Below are positions 37,137 through 47,643 of a stretch of 59,076 nucleotides of DNA, one piece after another; within the stretch, counting starts at the first letter, position 1, and each line of letters starts with the position of its first letter. The position numbers and the translations under genes were made by a program. The notes under the pieces were generated by a model. The model ran no database searches. It saw only the letters and a program-made list of their open reading frames with translations, and was not told where the DNA came from. Source of the stretch: Bifiguratus adelaidae (lineage: Eukaryota > Mucoromycota > Endogonomycetes > Endogonales); assembly GCA_002261195.1 (NCBI GenBank), contig MVBO01000009.1, positions 240,380-299,455 on the forward strand, written 5' to 3'.

Positions 37137-39015
37137 ATGTCTCTACAGCGCACCTTCTCGAACGTATCAACGCTTGCAAACGAGATTGGGAATGACCTAG
37201 TGAGACAAGTGAGTCAACACGGTGTAGTTTCCACTGGTCTCGGGGCAGTGGTGGTGAACGAGGATAGCCACGGTCAGGATAGTTTAGACGAAGTCCAGAC
37301 GCCTACCGAGGTAGAGGAAGACAACAATGACAAGCGGCCAGTCGGCCTAGAAAGCATCGAGGAGAAGGAAAAAAAGAAGCATCGTCAGTTTCGGTTACGG
37401 CGAAAGGACAGCCATATCCTGGACGACCCAAAGCAGTTTCCAGCTCGAAAGAAGCAGCTGATTGTAGCTATTATTGGCCTGGCGGCACTGATAGGTCCCA
37501 TATCAACGACCATCTACGTGAGTACCTGTGAGCTGTAGGTGGCGATCTGCGCTGACATGTTGCTCTTAGTTTCCAGCTCTGATCAGTGTCCAAGACTCAT
37601 TTCAAACCACAGAAACGTTGGTTAACGCATCTCGTAAGTCTATATCGTTGCATTAGATCTTGACGTAGACTGACCTTGGCTGGCAACGACATAGTCTCCA
37701 TGTTTGTCTTCTTCCTCGCATTCTTTGTAAGTGCTGTTTGCCGGCCCCGGATTGGATGTCCGAATGATCATTGACCATCTTGTTGTTTCTAGCCTCTCGT
37801 ATGGGCTTCCTTCTCAGACACCTACGGTCGACGACGCCTCTACCTCATATCATTCGCCATCTACCTTGTAGCTTCTCTATGTTGCGGCTTCTCGGTGAAT
37901 ATTGTCATGCTGATCTGCTTCCGGGCTTTGGCCGCGGTCGGAAGTTCGGCGGTCATGTCACTCGGCGCTGGAACCATCTCAGACATTTACGTACCGGAAC
38001 AACGTGGCCAGGCTATTGGCACGTACACCTTGGGACCTCTCATTGGACCTGCGGTCGGTCCGATTATTGGCGGTTATCTTACGCAAGGGTTCGGATGGCG
38101 AAGTATCTTTTGGTTTCTCACGGTGCTAACAGCCATCCTGTGGGTCCTACTGTTCTTTTGGTTGCCCGAGACATGGAGAGCGCCTGTCAAAGAGGAGCTT
38201 CCCACCAACGATGCCGACAAGCAAGCAACACCTCGCAAGAAGAGGGTGAATCCCATTCAATCCTTGGCGTTACTACGATTTCCCAACATGGCCGTCATTG
38301 TCACCTATGTAGCCTTCATGTAGGTGATGCTTTAACGCTCTCGTCTAGGATGACACTTACCGGGTCGTTAGTTTCATCTTCATGTACATGATCAACACCA
38401 CCTTCACACGTACCTTATCCCTACAATATCATCTCAGCCCAGGCACAGTCGGTCTATGTTATTTGCCAAACGCCATCGGTTCCATGTTAGGTGGCCTGAT
38501 TGGCGGCCGATACTCGGACAAGGTCTACCGGCGCAAAGTCGCCAAAAATGGCGGTGTAGGTTGGCCCGAACTACGGCTGGGTGGCATCTTGACCTGGGTT
38601 GGCGTGTTTCTCATGTCGGCCGCCTTTGTTACCTATGGGTGGATCATTCAGTACAATGTTCACTTTGCGGGTGCATTAGCCTGCCAATTTGTTCGTAGGT
38701 ATTCCCTCTCACCAATATAATGGATCGCTTATTCCCTTCATAGTTGGGTTTTCCCTTATGTTGCCCAACATCGCCATCAACACCTACATTGTCGACTGCT
38801 TCAAAACCCGCTCAGCTTCCGCAACGGCCTGCAATAATTTCATTCGGTACCTGACGGCGGGTATAGGCGCACTGGTGGCCAGTGATTTTGAAGCCGCAAC
38901 AGGGGACGGCATCATGTATACCATTTGCGGCTGCGTCTTATTAGCGGCATCACCGTTGCTTTTGGTCCTTATCAAGAATGGCAAGAAATGGTCCAAGCTT
39001 AGAGAAGGTCTCTAA
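37137..39015 (+). CDS. MFS transporter, DHA1 (drug:H+ antiporter) type
   Basis: Six exons (37137-37517, 37570-37633, 37695-37726, 37793-38319, 38372-38694, 38744-39015) join in frame to 532 residues. The first ~90 residues are a charged cytosolic tail. Transmembrane helices follow, starting at LIVAIIGLAALIGPIS. The MFS motif A is SDTYGRRRLYLISF and motif C-like Gly/Pro sequence is GTYTLGPLIGPAVGPIIGGYL, which is typical for 12-helix DHA1 antiporters (polyamine and drug exporters of the TPO/QDR kind). The centre loop has a basic KRVNPIQ patch. Substrate is not readable from sequence. It is convergent with the DUF5703 gene; about 70 bp separate the stops. Start chosen at MSLQRTFSNV. Confidence 0.88.
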
Positions 39016-39087
39016 GCGGATACACCAAACAGCACATTTCCAATTGTATATGTATACCCATCGTGCATGCATAACCTAGACAAACTT

Positions 39088-41440
39088 TCATGTTGATGTT
39101 GTTCCATGTTGACCATAGATGACATCCTTTGCTCGACTCCCTGGTTTCACTGTCAATGATGTGACTTTCCCACCTCTTACAGAAGCCTCCACGGTGGTGT
39201 TGTAAGGTGCATTTAATTTAAAATCCACGTCCCAATCGCTCGGCCAAGCGGGCACCAAGCGAATCGTCTTGTTATCCGTCTGCATCAGCATTTCCTGGAG
39301 CCCAATCATACCACTTCCACCCCAGTTATGATCCGGACTCCAATCAAATCCCGGCCCCCAGAAGGACGGAAACCGATTACTTGTCGAATCGGCTAGTTTG
39401 TGAGAGGTGTAATTCTTGGCTTGCGACGTCAAACCCATACGCGCCGTGAAGATGTTGTCTGTACAAATCAGCTGCTGGTCTCTTAAGCAACTGTGCCATT
39501 CTTCCACCTACCTTGCTTCCAGCCTACGTAGCTCTTGAATTCTTGGATTTCCGGATCATGCTCATAAGCATTGATGGCATATGACAAATTGGCTTTGCCT
39601 AGTCCGTAGATACCCCATGGGAACACGGGGTATAATTGGGGCATTTCAACATTTTGAATGTATCCATACGCCTGTGCTGGCGCAATCATGGTGTATCCGT
39701 TAATCACGCGCAACGGAATATCCGGGATGCGACTGAGAAAGCCTTCATAGTAGCTTGCGTTTGCAACCGCGAATTCGTTATTGACCAGCAAACGCGTGGT
39801 CACTGTCTTGAGTGCGCCAATCGTGGATGCTGGATTGTAGGCTGCTTTGTATGTTTCTGCACCTGCACCAGGGTAGATGACCAATTGTTTGCTTTGCGAC
39901 AAGGCATACGTATACCGCTCCGCCTCTTGCTGTTGGTAGAACATGTCGTAAAATCTCAGCGTGTTTTCGATGAATGGCAGATACGGACGAACGTCCATGC
40001 CAAAGAACTGTTTGGCATCAAGCATCTGGAGCGCAAACTCCAATGCCGTATCCCACAAGTAAGCGAGCCAGTCATTCCATTGAACACCCTGAGGGAAGTT
40101 GGCAGGTCGAGTGCGATTAAAAATGTGCTCGTCCGAATTATACTCTGTTGGATTCGGTAACCCGCAGTTGTCGATTTGCTCCGTCAGGTAGGAAGCGTTG
40201 ATTCCCCAATAGGCCATACCACGCACAACGCCTACATGCGCTATGCGCCTGTAAACTCAAACTGGGGATGCAATGCATCCAAGTCACCGGATTTCAGTAA
40301 TGGCCATGACAACAGTCGCTGATTTTGTGACGTAAAGGCGCCACCCGTCCATTTGCGATAATCAGGTGTAAACGGAGTCGTGGGGTCGACATAGACGGGA
40401 TCAAATGTAAACAGGCCTCCATTGAATCGAGTCGGCCAATCTCCCTTGGTATTGCATCCCATCTGGTAGCGGAAGTTCTGATAGTTGCGCCCGATCTGGA
40501 AAGGGATATCGGAAGGTGATGCATTTGGCGCAACATTGATGTATGATCGGTCCCAGAACTCGCTCCACCATGCCTGTGTATCATTGTGATTGCCATTGGT
40601 GGATATCGCATAAAGCTCTTCGAGGAAGCTAGTTGTTTGATTCACGTGCGTAACGAGCTGCAACGTATGGGAGGTAGAGGCAGCGGCAGATTGCAATGTC
40701 CAGCCCTTGTACGGCGAACTGGCGTACACGCCAGAAGTCATGGATCCTGGCTTCATGTTCGATCCAGTCATGTAACCTCCAAAAACACGGCTTTTGTTCG
40801 GATTGTACAATTGCGACTTCCACTTCTCAAGACCTTGAAGCTTGACCGAGTAATCGAATACTGTCTCTGGACGGTTGGAATGATAAAGCAAGACACGGTC
40901 ATTGTCGTATGCAATGGTATCTTTGTACGTAGTAACATTGACACCTTTAATTGTTTCCCAATCTCCCGAATCTCGCTCGGCAATCACTTCTGGATGATCT
41001 TCGAATCTCCATGATTCATAGGCAGCCGTGATGGATGTTTTCTTGTTCGACGAAACCTCGATATTGATCACCGGATTGTGGACGTCTACCCATACATTAA
41101 TCGTGGTGCCAGATACCGAGACTTGCGCGTATCCTTGCTGAAGCATCAGTTCCTGCTTAAAGTCTTTAGCTCCAATAAAGGGATTTGGATCCAAAGTAAG
41201 CCGAACCCGTCCAAGCTTCAACATGGCATTGTTCTCGTCAAATGTTCCGCTTTTGCCGATATAGAATAGGATGGTGTTGTTCTCCACCCACAAGTTCAGT
41301 CCCATATCGTATCCTCCCACGGGCATGGAGGCAGAAGAGTTGGTACTTGGCGTGGTCCATACCACATTGTAGCTCGTGGGTACTTTCGCGGCGAAAGCCG
41401 AACCAATCAATACAAGGGCACACCCCCACAAGATCAGCAT
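39088..41440 (-). CDS. Secreted DUF5703-type glycosidase-like protein, frameshifted
   Basis: A secreted protein of about 780 residues starting at ATG 41440 (MLILWGCALVLIGSAFA, a signal peptide). The N-terminal region VWTTPSTNSSASMPVGGYDMGLNLWVE matches, in parts, the DUF5703 N-terminal beta-sandwich (MPVGGYDMGLNLWVE, FYIGKSGTFDEN). The rest resembles a six-hairpin (alpha/alpha)6 glycosidase barrel: GGLFTFDP, RLLSWPLLKSGDLDALHPQFEF, AYWGINASYLTEQIDN, WNDWLAYLWDTALEFALQML. Near the end comes PSFWGPGFDWSPDHNWGG. An intron at 39475-39527 joins in phase 0. The frame breaks at about 40254-40256: FEF runs into a stop while the next frame continues at once with RRIAHVGVVRGMAYWG, with no splice sites. 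One missing T would explain it. Substrate unknown; plant or microbial polysaccharide is likely for this fold. Confidence 0.82.
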
Positions 41441-41471
41441 TGGTAGCAATCATAATGGCTCTCATGGCGCG

Positions 41472-41480
41472 CTTTATATA
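41472..41480 (-). promoter_or_regulatory. TATA box of the DUF5703 gene
   Basis: TATATAAAG on the minus strand about 35 nt upstream of ATG 41440, implying a very short leader. It sits in the ~530-bp gap up to the amidohydrolase stop; nothing else was seen there. Confidence 0.5.
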
Positions 41481-41968
41481 TGTTCGTAATGCTCACACTC
41501 ACTAGACCTTCAATAGGCAACGGCCCTTCTCACGGCTTTGCGCGCTCGCGAGCGTATCCAGTCGGGTGATTTTACCCGGAAATGGAAAGTGCTCACCTCT
41601 CGTCGCATTCCGTGCGTGCGCTCGAGTCATTGACACCGGCTTTAGTAAGGGCTGGCAAACGTCATCGGCAACTGATTCGGACTTAACGGGTACCGTTTCC
41701 CAGAGGATGGCTTCTTTCGGACTTTCCCGCTCTCTCGTAGATGAACTGCTTTGCACCATCGATGATCCCGAACGCAGCTATGCCTAAAACATCCAGTGAT
41801 CATTGAAGATCAAAGGCTTGGCAGTTTATGCAGGAAACGCGATCCGGCACTCCAGATGGCAAAAGGTAAGTTGCCTCATCCGTCGATGGAATGGACATGA
41901 CGTATGGTTACTCTGTTCAAGCTAAAATATGTACACGGCTCGATGTAGCTACCGCTCCATTTTTGCCA

Positions 41969-42976
41969 TCAAGCAAGACGCGCTTTCGCAGTCGGAAATA
42001 GATCCAAAGCACGTTTGCCGATGGCTTCAATCTGTGAACTGTCTAGACCATCAAAAGCCAACAATGACTTAATATTGTTGTTCAAGGTCGTTTCGGTGGA
42101 GCAAGGTACTCCGCAGTCGGATCCATACACTATGTGATCGCACGTGGTCATGGTAAGGGCTGGAGCCAAATGTGAAGCACTTCCAGTAGCCGCTGTATCG
42201 ACATAGAGACGCGCCAGAGTCTTCCTCATTTCCTCCGCAGTGAGATGGTTTGGATTAGGAACCCATTCTTCTGTGCCTAAAGCGATAAGCCTTCCTGAAA
42301 GCGCGGGTACAGCGGCACCACAATGAGCCACAATAAAGGTCACCTTGGGGTATCTTCTAAATACTCCAGCGTACAGCATGTCGACCACGCATCGAGTCGT
42401 TTCAAAGGCAACTTCCAATATTGGGCTTGGACGACCGAGTGAGGCAGGTGCATAGGCATCCGGGTGCATGAATACAACGGCCTGCCTTTTATCCAGCTCC
42501 GCCCATACCGGATCCAAGCTCGGATCGCTCAGGTAAACCCCATTGTAACGGCAAGTAACGGCAAAACCGTCCGCATTGAGCTCTGTTGACACTCTTTCTA
42601 TCTCCAAAAGCGCTGCATCTGCGTTGTCTGTCGGCAAGGCCGCCAATAACCCAAATCTCGTCGGATACTTGTTCACCAAGGACGCCCCATAGTCATTTGA
42701 AGCCTTCAGTTGGTCTAGCTGCTTGGGAATATTGCTGAGGAGTTGCATAGCTATGCCAGCGCGGTCCATATAATCCAAAGTGGCTTCTAGATCCCATACA
42801 AATGGCTTAGGCACCATGAACTTTGCCTCACGCATGGCATGCCACCTTACTTCTCGCTCCTCGTCTGAGATGGGCGGCGTGAAATGACAGTGAACATCCA
42901 CCCATCCGTTGACCTTGACAGATGTCGTGTCGTTCGTTAGTGCACTGTGTCCCTGCTTGCTTGTTTGCGACACCAT
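41969..42976 (-). CDS. Amidohydrolase-2 (ACMSD-like) metal-dependent hydrolase/decarboxylase
   Basis: An uninterrupted frame of 335 residues from ATG 42976 (MVSQTSKQGHSAL); an in-frame ATG at 43108 would add 44 Arg-rich residues, which look like leader or a weak presequence. The metal site is visible: HxH in WVDVHCHFTPP, His in VVFMHPDAYAP, His in FIVAHCGAAVPAL and the Asp in IVYGSDCGVP. This is the amidohydrolase-2 pattern of 2-amino-3-carboxymuconate-6-semialdehyde decarboxylase and related aromatic-acid decarboxylases. Reaction: non-oxidative decarboxylation or C-N/C-C hydrolysis; the exact substrate is not readable. Single-exon, unlike most neighbours. Confidence 0.85.
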   Translation of the reverse strand: MVSQTSKQGHSALTNDTTSVKVNGWVDVHCHFTPPISDEEREVRWHAMREAKFMVPKPFVWDLEATLDYMDRAGIAMQLLSNIPKQLDQLKASNDYGASLVNKYPTRFGLLAALPTDNADAALLEIERVSTELNADGFAVTCRYNGVYLSDPSLDPVWAELDKRQAVVFMHPDAYAPASLGRPSPILEVAFETTRCVVDMLYAGVFRRYPKVTFIVAHCGAAVPALSGRLIALGTEEWVPNPNHLTAEEMRKTLARLYVDTAATGSASHLAPALTMTTCDHIVYGSDCGVPCSTETTLNNNIKSLLAFDGLDSSQIEAIGKRALDLFPTAKARLA

Positions 42977-43542
42977 ATTCAATGAGCAGTTCAATCGAAG
43001 CGTGAAACGAACTCGACGATGAGGCCGAAAGGTGGACCTAAAATGGAAATGGCATTGTTCTCTCCAGCGCAAAGTGAAGAAGTTGGATCCTCGAAGATAG
43101 CGAGGCATTGGCTGCGATTGAGAGCGTATTAACTGATGTATAATGTGCGAAAGGCTGCTTGTTGATGGGAAAGATCAAGTGGAACATGACAGATCTTACT
43201 CATGTTCATCATCGATTGCATGGGGTTGTGCAGGGGCGGAATGTTGATGCACAGCCCTAGCCGTGCAACGCGTCAATCAACATTATTGCAGCTGCAGACA
43301 ACTTTCATCCTCTTTCGTCGATGGATACAAAACCCGTCACTTTCGGGTGCGCTGCGGTTGACCGGTATTGCCACAGTCGTGCCAGGTCATTCTATAGCCT
43401 AACTTTTGTCTCATATCAAAGACACTTTTTTTGCAAAGGTTTGGCTTCGACCTTTTCACCTCTTTGTCTGTCTCTTTTCGTCTTTGCACAGCGGTTTACA
43501 CCGGTTGAGTCGCTCCTTCGTCTCATATTTATTCGGTAACTC

Positions 43543-44520
43543 ATGCCGCAAGCATGTCTATATTCTCTTCCTCTGGAGCTCAAGACCTGGATATTTATCT
43601 ATAGTCAAACACCAGCTGTATCGTTGGTCTCGAGAAGCTTCCACCAAATATCGCAGCTCACCATTGTACGCGCTCATTATCTTGTCTACGAGTATGGCAA
43701 ACTGGAAGCCTTGTCAATGCTGGCCTCTCGCCGAACCCGCATCTTCACTGACAAGGTTGTAGAGTACCTTGTTGCTTTTGGCTGTGATGTGAGCGTTGAT
43801 TCCTGCTGGATCATTGCTCGATATGCGCATCGTCCTGCCTTACTGACCAAGCTCATCAAGAGCCTCTATTATGGCGGTAAGGCAAAAATCCTGGAGCTCC
43901 TTGGCATTGTCGACGCAACTGGAAGCACCCATTTGTTGCATATGCTAGCTCATACGTATGCCGTCAACGTCAATGTGGCCGATGAGGTGCTTCTGCGGGC
44001 CGCGTGCAAGTCCAATCGTGCCTCCGTCGTTCATTATTTGGTGAACAACACGCCATGCAACATTCACGTCTTTCATGATTTGCCTCTCTGTCTTGCCGCC
44101 CTAAACGGACATGTAGAGATTGTACAAGTACTACTCGATCATGGTGCCCACGTTCAGGCTGAGGGAAACGCGGCATTAACACTTGCAGTGATCAAGAATC
44201 ATGTCCACGTTGTGCGCCTATTGTTAACTTCTGGTGCGGATGTTCACGTGGACGCCGATAGTCCTCTTCGGCACGCCTCTGAATTCGGATACACCGAGAT
44301 TGTCCAATTGCTCCTATCCTTTGGTGCTCAACCTTCTTCTCTCAATCACGATGCACTACGTCAAGCTCTCATGAACGGGCATACGGAGGTGGTGGGAGTG
44401 TTGTTGAAGCACGGAGCGGATCCTAGAGTGTGTGTAGGCCGGTGCGCCAGAATTGCCTTGTGTAAAGGGCACGAAGAAACGTTGCAGCTGGTTCGAAAAG
44501 CCGTTCATCTTCAATCTTAG
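43543..44520 (+). CDS. Ankyrin-repeat protein with F-box-like N-terminus (paralogue 1)
   Basis: Single exon, 325 residues. The N-terminus MPQACLYSLPLELKTWIFIY with TPAVSLVSRSFHQIS has the LPxEL...xxxS(R/K) pattern of a short F-box. From about residue 115 come ankyrin repeats: LLHMLAHTYAVNVN, DLPLCLAALNGHVEIVQVLLDHGA, given in parts as LAALNGHVEIVQVLLDHGAH, SGADVHVDADSPLRHASEFG, TEIVQLLLSFGAQPS, NGHTEVVGVLLKHGADP. This combination suits a substrate adaptor of an SCF-type ubiquitin ligase, but that is inference. A paralogue of the same design lies at 47644-48834 on the opposite strand. Confidence 0.85.
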   Translation: MPQACLYSLPLELKTWIFIYSQTPAVSLVSRSFHQISQLTIVRAHYLVYEYGKLEALSMLASRRTRIFTDKVVEYLVAFGCDVSVDSCWIIARYAHRPALLTKLIKSLYYGGKAKILELLGIVDATGSTHLLHMLAHTYAVNVNVADEVLLRAACKSNRASVVHYLVNNTPCNIHVFHDLPLCLAALNGHVEIVQVLLDHGAHVQAEGNAALTLAVIKNHVHVVRLLLTSGADVHVDADSPLRHASEFGYTEIVQLLLSFGAQPSSLNHDALRQALMNGHTEVVGVLLKHGADPRVCVGRCARIALCKGHEETLQLVRKAVHLQS

Positions 44521-44598
44521 ACTATTGTAATGAAACATGTAGCACCACCTATAGCATACAATCTATCTCTATCTCTTACTCTAACTCTACGTAAAGTC

Positions 44599-46035
44599 TC
44601 ATGCTAGAGTTTGCAGAGCTGAGTTCGATTTTACCGACCCCCTCATGGTATATCCGAAGCCAACCAAATCTTCACCGACCCATCCCAGTTCCCGCTCAAT
44701 GCCAATTGTGCTCCATGTTCGGGAGTAGTAATGACCCGGCAGTACCACCACACGATCGTCAAGGCTACCTAGTTTGTTGCGAAGTGTAACATGCAATTGC
44801 GAGCGAGATCCTCCAGGGAGGTCGGTTCGTCCACATTTATTCGGAAAGAGGGTATCTCCAGAGAGTAGACGAGTGTTGTTGATGAGAATGCATTGAGAAC
44901 CGGCAGTATGACCAGGTGTGTGGATGAACTGTAAAGCGGTATTGCCAATCTGTAGTACGTAATCAGGGTCGACGGTGTGTAATTGCCCTATCGGAATCTT
45001 TGGGTTTAACGACCGCAATGCAGGTATATCTGCAGAATGTATATAAACAGGGAGTTGAGGTAAGGATTTCAAAAGGGTTGCGATGCCCGATACTTGTACA
45101 GGTATGGAATTGTACGGAGGAGGGGGATGTCCTATAAAGCGCGATATCAGTCATTGCATCTGTATATAGTGGTCAGAGTACATACCGCCCACATGATCGA
45201 AATGTGCGTGGGTAATGATTGCGTCTTTCAAGATATAGCCTCGTGTTTCAATTAACCGCTGTGTGGCCTCGATATCCCAACACTAGAATGGCCAGCAGGG
45301 TGATTAATATTACTGACCGTAGGCTGGAAGCATCAGAGACATACTCACAGCGTCAACCACCACGCACTGCCTCGATTGTACATCTGCAACCACATAAACG
45401 ATATTCTTCATCTCAATGGCGATGTCTCGAATCTTGCGTTGAATAAGATTGACGGACGACTTTTCCAGGCACATGTCCCGACCAGGCACGAGTTTATGTA
45501 TTGCCAGACCCATAAGGGCGTTGTCTCGATGGATAAGTGCTTCCGCAAGCATATCCATCATAATGTGGTCTTTGGGTCGCTGCGTCAGCCAAAAGGTTTA
45601 GACTGGGCTACAGCTGTGCAAAGATGGACCTACCAGAGCGTTTGCTTGTGCAAGACAAGTACATGCCTCTGTCCACTGCTCTAACCGCAACAAGGCTTCT
45701 CCGAGCCGAAAGTGAGCCTGTTGTTTCAGCACACGGGTGAGATGAGCATCATGTGACTTGGCAGTGGGTCTCACCTTGGCAGACGTGGGCATCAATTGGA
45801 CAGCTGCTCGTGCATCTGCTTCCGCTTCCTTCCATTGCTGCTGCCCACCATGCGCAACACTTTTGTTCAGGAGCATTAATGCCAAAAAGTCATCACACTC
45901 GGCCATGTGAGCTTCCGTAACCGCTTTGCTATACTCGAGCTCTGCCTCTCTGTAGGCCTGTGCCTCCAGTAGCTCCCCCGCTCTACATGCGGATCGATAG
46001 GCGCGTTCATTAGGTGCTCTCGGCCTATCCACCAT
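44599..46035 (-). CDS. TPR-metallo-beta-lactamase fusion protein (glyoxalase II-like)
   Basis: Four exons (45634-46035, 45349-45579, 45186-45282, 44599-45131) join with consistent phases to 420 residues. Residues 1-134 are TPR-like helices (ACRAGELLEAQAYREAELEY, LMLLNKSVAHGGQQQWKEAEA, FRLGEALLRLEQWTEA). An intron of 54 nt links this in phase 0 to a segment with IHRDNALMGLAIHKLVPGRD, and then to an MBL-fold domain: metal motif THAHFDHVGGH, HTPGHTAGSQC, LSGDTLF and VLPGHYY. The motif set is that of glyoxalase II/ETHE1-like thioester hydrolases. The two halves could be mistaken for separate genes, but the total length is divisible by three and each junction fits. Substrate unknown. Confidence 0.78.
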
Positions 46036-46130
46036 ATCCCGCTCAAATCCTCTATCCCTCGGATCTCGGACCCCTTAAAATGTGGGGAAACCTATGACGT
46101 CGATCTCCGCGGCCGAGATGTCCGTGAGCG

Positions 46131-46138
46131 TATATAAT
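46131..46138 (+). promoter_or_regulatory. TATA box of GH43 gene
   Basis: TATATAAT lies 23 nt before ATG 46154 and 32 nt before ATG 46163, implying a near-leaderless message or use of the second ATG. Confidence 0.45.
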
Positions 46139-46153
46139 GAGAGGTATATTCAA

Positions 46154-47463
46154 ATGACCCCCATGGTTCCACTCTCTCTTTTGCTACTTGCTTGTGCTGC
46201 AGGCACGGCTTTTGCTCGACCTGGCCATCGAAAGTTGGACACGTTTACTAATCCGATCGATCATACCTTTGGCAAGGCAGATCCATGGATCACTCAGCAT
46301 AACGGTGAATACCTTTGGATTGGTGAGTGGGCTTGATTGGTAAATAACCGAAAAGAAAGTTAAACAGGGGGTATAGAGTCGGCCAATGGCGGGATTGTTC
46401 TTCATCGATCCAAGCGACTGACTAGCTGGGATACCAGCTACAATCAGACCATCTTTACACCTCCGCCGAACAAGACTTATTCGACCGATATTTGGGGTAG
46501 GTAGTTCTGGTCAGGAACTTTAGAGACGCTCCGCAATGATGCATCAAGACTGACGTGCCAACAGCTCCTGAATTGCATTACATGAATTCACGCTTCTACG
46601 TCATCTTCACGGCGGATCCTCACGGCGACAACCCGCCACCATCATTGAACGCTCAATGCAAGTACGCGTGCCCGGCTGTGAATCACCGCATGTATGTCTT
46701 GGAATCCAAAAGTGAGGATCCTTTTGGCGAGTATGAGTTGAAAGGCATGATCAAGACTCCTGACGTGAACGGACACGAGAGTTTTGCTATCGACGGCACC
46801 TACTTTAAGCACAAGGGCAAGGTAAATTTGGAAACGTAATTGGGTTCTCTGCGTGTTCTTATTAGGATACTCTAGCTCTATCATGTGTACTCTTGCTGGA
46901 GGCACTGGAATGACGGTTGGCCGGCCGATCTCTGCATCCAAAAGATGTCGAATCCATGGACGTCTACAAGCCTTCCGACGGTCATCTCCGTACCCACTGA
47001 ACCCTGGGAACAATTCCCTCCTGGCAACGGTACCTACTTGGCCACCAATGAAGGCCCTGAACAATTGACTGGCCCAACTGGCAAGGAATTCATCATCTAT
47101 TCGGCCTCGCGATCGGATACGGGCAATTACTGTCTAGGACAACTCGAACTGGTCGGCTCCAACCCCATGAGCCCCAGTAGCTGGAAGAAACACACCCAGG
47201 GTTGCGTCTTTGAAAAGAGCAACATCACTGGTGTCTATTCCACCGGCCATGCTTCCTATGTGAAATCGCCTGACGGTACTGAAGATTGGATGGTTTATCA
47301 TGCCATGGATAAGGACTACCAAGCATCATCGCAAGCGGAAGAGAATCAAGCATGGGCAGACCGACGCATTCGCACGCAAAAGTTTACTTGGCATCCTGAC
47401 GGTACGCCCAATTTCGGCATTCCTACCAATGGACCCATGCCGGTGCCTTCAGGTCAAAAGTAG
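46154..47463 (+). CDS. Secreted glycoside hydrolase family 43
   Basis: Four exons (46154-46322, 46377-46496, 46565-46821, 46876-47463) give 377 residues. The N-terminus MTPMVPLSLLLLACAAG with TAFA is a signal peptide; MVPLS at 46163 is an alternative start. The five-bladed propeller of GH43 shows the catalytic base Asp in FGKADPWIT, WAPELHY-type blade text (DIW then APELHYM across an intron), the pKa-tuning Asp in FAIDGTYFKHKGK, and the catalytic acid Glu in ATNEGPEQL. The C-terminal part has TGHASYVKSPDG and WMVYHAMD. The enzyme is likely to be an arabinofuranosidase, xylosidase or arabinanase acting outside the cell. Confidence 0.88.
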
Positions 47464-47643
47464 TGATAGTTTGATCTATGACCGCCTTTGGTGTTTTAGA
47501 TATACATGAATGTTTCGTACAGTATATGAAGCAAACAAGGTCAATAAATACATAATGCGCGCCATTGAGGAAGACACACACATTCTGAGCATGTCCAAAC
47601 ATCTACAAGAACTTTTGCACACCGAGCGACCCTTTTTCGGTCT

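Noticed and set aside
41969-43108. A longer amidohydrolase starting at ATG 43108
   Set aside because: The extra 44 residues are Arg-rich, lack family similarity and contain an acceptor-like site; the start at 42976 is preferred, but the longer form is not excluded.
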